Notes under the pieces: generated by a model
The model's input: only the letters and a program-made list of their open reading frames with translations
Database searches by the model: none
Told to the model about the DNA's origin: nothing
Source of the DNA: a virus
Strand: one strand, 5' to 3'
IMG/VR virus record: IMGVR_UViG_3300025132_000026
Coordinates: 1 to 64,000 of that record
Length of the DNA: 64,000 nucleotides
In this document: positions 31,949 through 38,851 of the stretch, piece by piece
Layout: every line of letters starts with the position of its first letter
How positions within the stretch are numbered: the first letter of the stretch is position 1
Translations under genes and position numbers: made by a program

Positions 31949-32880
31949 CCTGCCATCCTTCCTTTACTCATCACTTGTCTGTATTCCAGGAGAGCTTGTT
32001 CTTTGTGCTTGGCCTCGATCATTACATCTAAATCATGGCCATAGTCATTGAACGGGTTGCGAATCATATCCGAGTGTGCTTGCGGTTTGATTTTCGGATT
32101 GTTATGCTCAACAGAGCGAGACTCTGCATAGTGTACAACTGGCTTGATATCGCCCCACGTAGACAGTGCAAGTTCTAGAGCTTCTTGCTCAGTCTGACCA
32201 CCGGGGTGGAGCATATGGTGATGATAGTCGAACACGATAGGAATACCGATTCGCTTGTATACGCTCTCATACAGTTCAAGTGTTGAATATAAAGACTCTT
32301 TGTCATCATTCTCAACGGTCAGGCGTGACCGTACATTTTCAGGCAAACGCTCAAAGTTGCGACAGAAGTTGTCAAGGGCGAACGGCTTATCGCCATAGGC
32401 AGCGCCAACATGAATGTTTAGCTTTGCATACGGTGTACGAGGCAAGCCAATAAGATCAAACAAATCACCGTGCACAGACAAATCAGTCTTAGTGAGCTGA
32501 AAAACGCGCTCTTTCGGTGAAGCCAATTTGTTGAATGGGCCTGGGTGCGAGGTGAGGCGCATATTGTGTTGTCTTGCAAAATTACCAGCAGACAGGGCCG
32601 CGGCGTGTATAGCGCCGTAGTTTGGCATCTCAGTCAATTCGTACTCACTAGCCCACGGAATAATGTCGGACGACAGACGATAAAAATAAATGTCGTTCTC
32701 AAGATTCCACTCAAGAATAGTTCGCAAATCACGCAAATTCTGCAGTGCTAGCTCCGAAGCATACTCGATACCGCGGTCTTGGAACGTACGCTTGATCATC
32801 GTACGATTAGTTGTGATGCGCTGCGATTTTGGCAGCGACGAGAAACCCATATTGATACAGGCATAACCATAATTACGCAT
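31945..32880 (-). CDS. uvsE: UV damage endonuclease UvdE
   Basis: The 311-residue TIM-barrel enzyme matches UvdE: YGYACINMGF at the start, NLRDLRTILEWNLENDIYFYRLSSDI, RLTSHPGPF, LNIHVGAAYGDK, LTVENDDKE and FDYHHHMLHPGG, which supply the metal-binding His, Glu and Asp residues. It nicks DNA 5' to UV photoproducts and other distortions, starting repair without UvrABC. A strong promoter precedes it. Length is usual for the family. Confidence 0.93.
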   Translation of the reverse strand: MRNYGYACINMGFSSLPKSQRITTNRTMIKRTFQDRGIEYASELALQNLRDLRTILEWNLENDIYFYRLSSDIIPWASEYELTEMPNYGAIHAAALSAGNFARQHNMRLTSHPGPFNKLASPKERVFQLTKTDLSVHGDLFDLIGLPRTPYAKLNIHVGAAYGDKPFALDNFCRNFERLPENVRSRLTVENDDKESLYSTLELYESVYKRIGIPIVFDYHHHMLHPGGQTEQEALELALSTWGDIKPVVHYAESRSVEHNNPKIKPQAHSDMIRNPFNDYGHDLDVMIEAKHKEQALLEYRQVMSKGRMAG

Positions 32881-32905
32881 AAAGCCCTCCTACAAGCTTA
32901 TACTT

Positions 32906-32934
32906 TATTATAACCCCTCATCCAGGGGTTGTCA
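32906..32934 (-). promoter_or_regulatory. Consensus sigma-70 promoter with palindromic spacer
   Basis: TTGACA (32934-32929), 17-base spacer, TATAAT (32911-32906). The spacer is an inverted repeat, AACCCCT-CATCC-AGGGGTT (32911-32929), touching both boxes. It could be a repressor site or part of a recA terminator. Confidence 0.9.
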
Positions 32935-32940
32935 AGTGCT

Positions 32941-34056
32941 TTAATTGGGATCTGAATAGAATTGATCGGCAGAGCCCTCTCTTCGATCAAACTTCTGCAC
33001 AACTTCCTCATCCATCAATTCCAAGATATTTTTTCTAAATTCCTCGTCTGTTTGAACCATTTGCGTCCATTTAGACGGCTGAAACTTCTTCTCGTATCCG
33101 CTGGGCATCTTAAGTGTGTACCAAGCGCCGGCACTTGTAAGGCGATCCGAACTCTTCACGGCCTCAAACCATGACTCTTCATCACGAATGCCAATATCTT
33201 CAGTGCCCCACAAGATTCGAAAAGCACAATTTCTTCCTTGTGTTCCAAATCTAGATTTTTCTAGCTTAACTTTAACTTCAGAACCGATCCGAAAACCCTT
33301 GTCGTCTTCGATAAAAGCAGACTTGGCTTTTCGCCCAGTCAGCCAAATTCGCAGAGAATAAGAGTAATGCATTGCTTTTCCGCCCGGGGTCATGTATGGA
33401 GTTGTCATTGCAACAATACGTGCATTAGGGCCGCTTGGGATATTTGTCTTAAGCTGATTGAGAACTATGAATGTGGCCTTTTTATCTGCAATCGGAATCA
33501 GCAACTTAGACATTCCTTTTGCCAGAATGCGGGCTTTGACGGCCATTGTTGACTGAGGGTTGAAGTCTCCCTCGACATCCGATACGGACGGTGTAAGCGC
33601 CAATGAGTCCCAAATAAAGAGAAGTTGCTCGTCGGTGGCTCCGAGAAGTTCTTCTACAGTCTCCAGTACAAACTCCACAGAGGATGCTTGAACGTACATT
33701 AAGCGTTCCAGGTCGCATCCTGCTCGCTCCAAAAAGGTTGGGTCAATAGCAGACTCGGAATCGAAGTAAACGACCATCTTGTCTGATTTCTGAGCGTTTG
33801 CTGCAATTTGCGCAGCCATATAAGATTTACCCGTACTTTCAAGACCAGCTAGCTCAGTTACCTTACCAACAGGAATACCTGCAACTTGTCCCTTGCAAAT
33901 AATTGAATCTAGCCAGCGAGAGCCAGTTGATATCCACTCTTTAACCTCTGTAGGATTTTCACCAGTTAAATCATGTGCGACATTTCTGCCGGCTTTTTTG
34001 TTAACGATTTTCATCAGGTCTTGCATTGAAACACGACCCGGCTTAGCTTTTGCCAT
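32941..34056 (-). CDS. RecA/UvsX recombinase
   Basis: The 371-residue protein is a RecA-family strand-exchange protein: ISTGSRWLDSII, Walker A GLESTGKS (71-78), VYFDSESAIDPTF, LLFIWDSLAL (Walker B), FIVLNQLKTN (L1/L2 area) and a TPGGKAMHYS motif close to UvsX. It pairs homologous DNA for recombination-dependent replication and repair. ATG at 34056 has AAAGGAGAGCC just upstream; a longer frame to 34119 would run through the upstream hairpin and is rejected. Confidence 0.93.
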   Translation of the reverse strand: MAKAKPGRVSMQDLMKIVNKKAGRNVAHDLTGENPTEVKEWISTGSRWLDSIICKGQVAGIPVGKVTELAGLESTGKSYMAAQIAANAQKSDKMVVYFDSESAIDPTFLERAGCDLERLMYVQASSVEFVLETVEELLGATDEQLLFIWDSLALTPSVSDVEGDFNPQSTMAVKARILAKGMSKLLIPIADKKATFIVLNQLKTNIPSGPNARIVAMTTPYMTPGGKAMHYSYSLRIWLTGRKAKSAFIEDDKGFRIGSEVKVKLEKSRFGTQGRNCAFRILWGTEDIGIRDEESWFEAVKSSDRLTSAGAWYTLKMPSGYEKKFQPSKWTQMVQTDEEFRKNILELMDEEVVQKFDRREGSADQFYSDPN

Positions 34057-34082
34057 TGGCTCTCCTTTAAAATAAAAATACA

Positions 34083-34103
34083 GCAGACTTTTTACCGGTC
34101 TGC
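34083..34103 (-). terminator. Intercistronic hairpin, copy 1
   Basis: GCAGAC and GTCTGC arms (34083-34088, 34098-34103) lie right after the small lipoprotein stop, followed on the coding strand by GTATTTTTATTTT. It is nearly identical to copy 2. Probably a weak terminator or an RNA-processing/stability element before recA. Confidence 0.55.
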
Positions 34104-34115
34104 CAGCGGCTTTTT

Positions 34116-34226
34116 TCACTCTGCTGCTGTATCAGCAGAGCTAGCGGTGTCGGCCGCGGTGTCATCATCCTTATCCCCGCATCCCATCAATAGGGTAGCG
34201 GCAAGGACTGGTAGAACGAGTCTCAT
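34116..34226 (-). CDS. Small lipoprotein, 36 residues
   Basis: I found this by reading the gap between recA and the Thr-rich gene. ATG at 34226 follows AAGGAGAGAG. The peptide has a signal sequence (MRLVLPVLAATLLMGC) with lipobox LMGC, leaving a mature tail of about 21 residues rich in Asp, Thr and Ala. It would be lipidated and anchored in the envelope. The tail is too short for a classic outer-membrane spanin; small early lipoproteins such as T5 Llp block receptors, so an exclusion role is possible. It is co-transcribed with the ssDNA-binding protein and recA. Confidence 0.7.
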   Translation of the reverse strand: MRLVLPVLAATLLMGCGDKDDDTAADTASSADTAAE

Positions 34227-34247
34227 TTTCTCTCTCCTTAAAATAGC

Positions 34248-34270
34248 GGCAGACTTTTGACCGGTCTGCC
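34248..34270 (-). terminator. Intercistronic hairpin, copy 2
   Basis: GGCAGAC and GTCTGCC arms (34248-34254, 34264-34270) follow the Thr-rich gene stop directly. The sequence from AAAAAGCCGCTGGCAGACCGGT to the ribosome site repeats copy 1. Confidence 0.55.
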
Positions 34271-34282
34271 AGCGGCTTTTTA

Positions 34283-34555
34283 CTACTCAGTTGTTTCAGT
34301 AGTGGTGGTGGTTGTGTCACCGGTTGTCGTAGTCGCCGTGCCGGTTGTTGTGGTAGTGGCGGTCGTTGTTTCCGCGGTTCCAGTGTTAGTGGTGGAAACT
34401 TCAACAGTTTCTGTCGCTTCAGTAGTCGTAGTAGATTCTGATACTACTTCTGGATCAACAGTACATGTACCATATGATGTTGCGATTACAAGCGCTCCGC
34501 CTGCCAAGGCAACCTTAACTTTCCAGCTAGCTAATAGTGTTTTCAACCATTCCAT
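34283..34555 (-). CDS. Membrane-anchored Thr-rich protein
   Basis: The 90-residue protein has a hydrophobic segment (residues about 13-26, VKVALAGGALVIAT) and then a tail made mostly of Thr with Glu, Ala, Val and Gly. The topology suggests an inner-membrane anchor with a periplasmic low-complexity tail. It precedes the small lipoprotein, so a spanin-like inner/outer pair was considered, but the tail lacks coiled coil. A second Thr-rich protein is encoded at 54270-54590. Confidence 0.6.
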   Translation of the reverse strand: MEWLKTLLASWKVKVALAGGALVIATSYGTCTVDPEVVSESTTTTEATETVEVSTTNTGTAETTTATTTTTGTATTTTGDTTTTTTETTE

Positions 34556-34584
34556 AATTATATCTCCTTATTATAGAAAATTGC

Positions 34585-34612
34585 GGCGCCCGATATTAAC
34601 GACCGGGGCGCC
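34585..34612 (-). terminator. Hairpin after ssDNA-binding protein gene
   Basis: GGCGCCC (34585-34591) and GGGCGCC (34606-34612) form a 7-bp GC stem, followed on the coding strand by CGCAATTTTC. Probably attenuates read-through from the highly expressed gp32-like gene. Confidence 0.6.
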
Positions 34613-34635
34613 GACGGTCTCTTTACAAGTTTAAC

Positions 34636-35400
34636 CTAGTTTGCCATTAGTTCATCAAACGCTCGGTCCACGTCGCTTTTCTTATCGTATCGAGTGGTCT
34701 CACTTGAGCGTGATTCTGCGCTTCCATTGCCAGCCAATTGCTCATCTAGGATTGCGTCAACTTGCTCTGGAGTCAACCTCTCAAAGAGAGTATTGAATTC
34801 AGGGATACCATCAAGGAGGGCGGGGATGGCCTCTGAGTCCTCCAGAAGCGGCGAAGTGTTACGACGCATCTTTAAACTTGTCTGTGGGTAAGCCCCCGGT
34901 TTGGTGGGCTTAGTGTAAGTAAGTGTAATATCGGTGCCCTCTTGCACATCTGTGACATCACCGTACTCGGGGTCAAGAATATAGCCCAAAAGAAGCTCAT
35001 AAGCTGTCTTTCCGTAACCGTATATCTTGGCTCCTTCGTCTTCTCTTCCTCTCACAACAACTGGTGAGAAGAAACGGGTTCGAACAAACAATGATTTTGC
35101 AAGTTTCTTGCTTTCTTCATCGTTTTGATCGACGCCTTCGCGCCAAAGCTGCGAGGCGAAATCACAAATTCCGCAGCGTTCTCCAAAGTTGCGCTTAGGA
35201 CAAAGAATTCCGCCCTTATGATCGCCAACATTATAGTGGAAGAACATCTCCTTCAATGGGTCACCATCATTTGTTGGTACGATACGAATATCTGTATCGC
35301 CCTCATCGGGTTTAAACCAGACCGAAGCCTGCCCGGAGTCCCGATTTTCTCCGCGTAGTGTAGCGAGCTTTCGTCGCATAAGTTCCATGTCAATTGCCAT
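34636..35400 (-). CDS. gp32-like single-stranded DNA-binding protein
   Basis: The 254-residue protein resembles T4 gp32. It has a basic N-terminal segment (LMRRKLATLR), a core with zinc ligands of the gp32 type (H55, C67, C76, C79; spacing 11-8-2 versus 12-9-2 in T4), and an acidic C-terminus ending KSDVDRAFDELMAN. It coats ssDNA and organises replication and recombination proteins. A promoter and a leader hairpin precede it. Confidence 0.88.
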   Translation of the reverse strand: MAIDMELMRRKLATLRGENRDSGQASVWFKPDEGDTDIRIVPTNDGDPLKEMFFHYNVGDHKGGILCPKRNFGERCGICDFASQLWREGVDQNDEESKKLAKSLFVRTRFFSPVVVRGREDEGAKIYGYGKTAYELLLGYILDPEYGDVTDVQEGTDITLTYTKPTKPGAYPQTSLKMRRNTSPLLEDSEAIPALLDGIPEFNTLFERLTPEQVDAILDEQLAGNGSAESRSSETTRYDKKSDVDRAFDELMAN

Positions 35401-35428
35401 TTTATTTCTCCTTGTTTTTGGCTAAAGT

Positions 35429-35449
35429 ATACCAAGCGTTCCTTGGTAT
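35429..35449 (-). promoter_or_regulatory. Leader hairpin of the gp32-like gene
   Basis: ATACCAAG (35429-35436) and CTTGGTAT (35442-35449) form an 8-bp stem with a 5-base loop in the mRNA leader, between the -10 box and the ribosome site. T4 gp32 represses its own translation through a structured leader; this may be an analogous site. Confidence 0.5.
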
Positions 35450-35451
35450 CT

Positions 35452-35480
35452 AATGTATCACCCTTGATCTATCTTGTCAA
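35452..35480 (-). promoter_or_regulatory. Sigma-70 promoter of gp32-recA operon
   Basis: TTGACA (35480-35475), 17-base spacer, TACATT (35457-35452). The -35 lies inside the end of the FtsZ-like gene. Confidence 0.75.
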
Positions 35481-36318
35481 GGTTATTTTGTTGTATCGCG
35501 TTTGTGTGGGCCACGACATACCCAAAGTCTTGATGTGGTGTTTCGTATATTGCATAAGATATCTTACGAAATGCATTCGTATTCTTCTTTTTTAGCATGT
35601 CTACTAAACGCCTGTGTAATGTGCCTTCCTCTTTTAATCTTTCTTCATTTATACACATATAATAACATAACTCTCGATCGATGTCAAGCTCGAAAAACCA
35701 ATTTTCTTCAAGATTCTTTAAGTTGAGTGCGCCGAGAGTTCTGATTCTGCTTACTTCCGAAGGCTTTGAAACTTGGCCAATTTCAGGCTCGGTATGAGTA
35801 AAATAATTTAAATAATGCACCGCAGAAAAGATTGCATTATTGATGGTGTCGTAATAATTTTTAATTGGCACGTTTCCTAGTGTTTTTTCAATCTCTTGGT
35901 TTGAAAATATTGTTATTGATTCAAATAGACCAGACCTGGCATATTGCTGTAGTATGCCGAACGCTGCAGCTTCCAGCATTCTTGGTAAGCCAGTTAACAA
36001 CTCTGTGTCGGGCTTGACATAGAAAATTTCAATTTTCTTTTCTTTTATTTGCTCCAATATACCAAGAGCATAATTTGAACTGTAAGATGAGCCCACTATA
36101 AAGACCTGTACATGTTCTCTTAAGTCTTCAAAAAACTTCTTAACGTCTGGAATATTTTTTTCGTATTCCTCCGGCTCTGAATGCTTCTTTAGTTTGAATT
36201 TATACTTCGACTTTCTCTCTATATTGTCGTTCATCAGGTAAACTTCATACTGCGATACCTCAGAAAACTTTTCGGCGATTGCAGAGGCGCCATTTCCAAT
36301 CCCAACTATCGATATCAT
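35458..36318 (-). CDS. FtsZ/tubulin-like protein with degenerate GTP loop
   Basis: The 286-residue protein reads like a shortened FtsZ/tubulin GTPase domain. It has an opening ISIVGIGNGASAIAEKF strand-helix, a VQVFIVGSSYSSNYALGIL segment where FtsZ has its G-GGTGTG loop before a helix, then IEIFYVKPDTEL, ITIFSNQEIEK and a helix with NNAIFSAVHYLN, matching FtsZ secondary structure in order. The glycine loop reads GSSYSSN (76-82), so ordinary GTP binding is doubtful. Phage tubulins (PhuZ) form filaments that position DNA; whether this one polymerises is unknown. Its start overlaps the mini-PolA stop (ATGA), suggesting linked function. Confidence 0.5.
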   Translation of the reverse strand: MISIVGIGNGASAIAEKFSEVSQYEVYLMNDNIERKSKYKFKLKKHSEPEEYEKNIPDVKKFFEDLREHVQVFIVGSSYSSNYALGILEQIKEKKIEIFYVKPDTELLTGLPRMLEAAAFGILQQYARSGLFESITIFSNQEIEKTLGNVPIKNYYDTINNAIFSAVHYLNYFTHTEPEIGQVSKPSEVSRIRTLGALNLKNLEENWFFELDIDRELCYYMCINEERLKEEGTLHRRLVDMLKKKNTNAFRKISYAIYETPHQDFGYVVAHTNAIQQNNLDKIDQG

Positions 36319-37499
36319 ATATTAAGCTCCTTTAAGTCTAAATAATTTTTGCCGCATCTTAAGTTTACCATATATTGCGCCAATTTGTTGCTGGAGAAAA
36401 TAGATTTTATTTCTGCTAAGATTTCTCGCTCGTCATCTGCCAGATCTATTACAATCTCATCATGGACAATATGAGATATAAAAGACTTCTTATCTTTTAA
36501 GAATTTATCAATTACGGTTGCCCGTTCGAGAACCAAATCAGAAGTTGTGCTTTGAATCAAATAATTTAAGGCCCTTCTTTGTTCTACTTTGATTTTTCTA
36601 TTGAACGGCGTTGTAATATATTCCCCATCGTACCATTTTGCTAAAGCCTTCTCTTTGCTGTATAGTTCCGTGGATATTGCATCGGATGCTGGATCGTATA
36701 ACCACGCAAAAAATCTGGTCTTGCATTCGTCGCGGGTTATTTCTTGCTCAAAGAGATTAAGAGCGTTCCAATCATGAATATCTATATCTGGTTGTTCCTC
36801 GCCGGTGAGAGACAACAGAGTTCTAACTTCTGCCCCATTATAATCAAATGAAACAAACCACTCATTATGAGGTTTGATAATTTTTCTAAACTCCTTTTTC
36901 AAAGTCAAAATCGGAAAGGAATCTGGCATTGTTGTTAAGCGGCCGGTAATAGTGCCGAATAGGTTATAATCAATGTAGGTATCATCCGACAAAAGATTGC
37001 TCATTGTTTTTCGATGTGTAGACGTTAAAAACAAATTCTTGCAGTCTGATACATTTGTTTTCAATTTTTGGGATTTTATCTTCTGTAATAGAGAGTGAAC
37101 ATTTATGAGGTGTTCGTAGTTATCAGGCTTAGGATATTTTTCGAATACATGTGCTGATATCTCGTTTTTGGTCTCGCAGTATTTTTTTAAAAAATCTTGT
37201 GGCACCATATCAAAAAAACAATGTTCCCTCAAATTTATTTTTGCCAATTCAAAAGCTTTTAAGTACGCTCTGAGTTTTCTCGTCGACGAGTCTAATTTTT
37301 CCAATAAATTTTGGGGTGATGCATCTTGCAAAGACTTACCGCCAGAATATATCCAAGCTGATTGTACTTCTTTATCCGTGTCTATCGTAGTTATTTTCCA
37401 CGTGTGCGTCAAATCATCGGGCAAGTCCTCGAAAAATAGTTTTCCATCAGCATACACACCTATACACTCGGTTTTGTCATCTAAGGTTTGAAAAAGCAA
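36315..37499 (-). CDS. Mini family-A DNA polymerase (PolA palm/fingers only)
   Basis: The 394-residue protein keeps family-A polymerase motifs in order: GTITGRLTT (183-190), motif A SFDYNGAEVR with D219, motif B R256-x3-K260-x3-F264-x3-Y268, and motif C HDE at 346-348. There is no 3'-5' exonuclease domain and little thumb, so it is far shorter than PolI (928) or T7 polymerase (704). A repair, gap-filling or primer-processing role beside the DnaE polymerase is likely. TTG start at 37499 with GGAGATACC before it. It lies directly behind virion genes and ahead of the FtsZ-like gene. Confidence 0.85.
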   Translation of the reverse strand: MLFQTLDDKTECIGVYADGKLFFEDLPDDLTHTWKITTIDTDKEVQSAWIYSGGKSLQDASPQNLLEKLDSSTRKLRAYLKAFELAKINLREHCFFDMVPQDFLKKYCETKNEISAHVFEKYPKPDNYEHLINVHSLLQKIKSQKLKTNVSDCKNLFLTSTHRKTMSNLLSDDTYIDYNLFGTITGRLTTMPDSFPILTLKKEFRKIIKPHNEWFVSFDYNGAEVRTLLSLTGEEQPDIDIHDWNALNLFEQEITRDECKTRFFAWLYDPASDAISTELYSKEKALAKWYDGEYITTPFNRKIKVEQRRALNYLIQSTTSDLVLERATVIDKFLKDKKSFISHIVHDEIVIDLADDEREILAEIKSIFSSNKLAQYMVNLRCGKNYLDLKELNI

Positions 37500-37511
37500 G
37501 GTATCTCCAAA

Positions 37512-38828
37512 TTAAGACAGATCTATCTCTTCGTCGGGGGCAAGAATGCCGCGGCCAGCACCAGGTGAGCCAAACCGGCCAATTGAGGCGCCGTGTGACG
37601 CATTGCCGGTCGGATCCGGTCCAATTTTTTTAGTGTTTTCTTCATCCGCAAGCATTATCTTGGTATTATAATCCAATGAACCGTTATAGTCAAACGTTTT
37701 GTTAATAATTTTTTCAAAATACGACAAAGCAGCTGCTGGGCCTTGAGTATTGTATGCTTCTTTTGCCTCACTTGAAATAACAGCTATTTCACTTTCCGAT
37801 AGTTTAGCCTCCTCTTCCATCATTCTGATTTTCATATAAATCTCAAATAAAAATTGATCCGGAAATTCTTTTGCAAATTTTTGTGGACTATAGGCTACGC
37901 TTTTTCTGAATTTTGTTACTATTCTGCCGTCGCACTCTTCAAGTTCTTGATAAACATCTCTTCTAATTCTATTATACATTCTTGGAAGCTCTCTTAGGAG
38001 AAAATCAAAATATCTTGCATGAACAGAGATAAAGCGATTATTTAAAATCTGGTCTTCGGAGCGGAGGCCATACCTTTTTGAATAAACCTGCATTGGTGCT
38101 CCGGCAATGTCAGCAACTAGTCTCCAGGGCCTATGCATATCAACCATAAAACCATAATTATTGCAAGCATTTACATAGAAATTCCAATTGTTGCTATTGA
38201 TAAACTCGTTCATTTTTTCTTCGTCATTCGCATAGTCAGCAGTTGCTATCTCTATTGTAAGACCATTGGTATACACCGGGCAAAATCTAGATTTTATGAA
38301 CGCAGTCTTTGTGAACGGAAATTCTCTTACCAAAACTTCTAACATTCCCATAAAATGAGTCAAAAATTCCTGAAAATTTCTCACCATCAAATTTCTTTTT
38401 TTAAATTGTAGCTCAATGCGGCCTAAATAAGTTTTTAAATAATCTTTGTAAGCCTTGCTGTGAGAAACGTAGGCCTTGTGAACTTCTAAATTAGACAGAA
38501 AGGGATCGGTGTCATCTATTAGTCCGCTAGCGGCGCATTTTCTAAAATTAGCAGCCATAGCTTCAAAGGCGTCAACAACAAAATCTATTGCGCTCATTGG
38601 CCTTTCGGGGGCGTTAGTTGTATTAAATCTTTTGAGAATATTAGTGCTGCTAATATGTATCGGAACGTAAACCCGGCTTACTCTGCCATAAAGATATTTT
38701 TCTGCAAAATTAAAGTCGACCAGGTTTGTGTGATCCTGATTTCGATACAAATTGCCTCGATATATAACTCTTTTTTGGAAAAGATCTTTCGTTGATTCAT
38801 CATTCCCCTCTGCGAAAAGAAAAGACAT
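37512..38828 (-). CDS. Virion structural protein
   Basis: I do not recognise this 438-residue protein as a named family. It is rich in aromatic and charged residues and contains KYLYGRVSRVYVPIHIS near residue 45, similar to HLYGRADPVYIYENTT in the tail protein at 42633-43772. The last 70 residues are Gly/Pro-rich and flexible. Its place after the baseplate genes suggests a tail or baseplate component. Confidence 0.5.
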   Translation of the reverse strand: MSFLFAEGNDESTKDLFQKRVIYRGNLYRNQDHTNLVDFNFAEKYLYGRVSRVYVPIHISSTNILKRFNTTNAPERPMSAIDFVVDAFEAMAANFRKCAASGLIDDTDPFLSNLEVHKAYVSHSKAYKDYLKTYLGRIELQFKKRNLMVRNFQEFLTHFMGMLEVLVREFPFTKTAFIKSRFCPVYTNGLTIEIATADYANDEEKMNEFINSNNWNFYVNACNNYGFMVDMHRPWRLVADIAGAPMQVYSKRYGLRSEDQILNNRFISVHARYFDFLLRELPRMYNRIRRDVYQELEECDGRIVTKFRKSVAYSPQKFAKEFPDQFLFEIYMKIRMMEEEAKLSESEIAVISSEAKEAYNTQGPAAALSYFEKIINKTFDYNGSLDYNTKIMLADEENTKKIGPDPTGNASHGASIGRFGSPGAGRGILAPDEEIDLS

Positions 38829-38851
38829 GTTTTAGGATCTCCTTGTTTTAA

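Noticed and set aside
34057-34119. Longer N-terminus of the RecA-like protein
   Set aside because: The extra 21 codons run through the hairpin and ribosome site; the ATG at 34056 has a strong AAAGGAG.
34171-34404. 77-residue minus-strand frame between recA and the Thr-rich gene
   Set aside because: It overlaps the Thr-rich gene and crosses hairpin copy 2 and the small lipoprotein in another frame. Its Pro/Arg-rich product is a frame shadow of ACC/ACT repeats.
34116-34555. Thr-rich protein plus lipoprotein as spanins
   Set aside because: Their timing looks early, the lipoprotein tail is only about 21 residues, and the membrane protein has no coiled coil.
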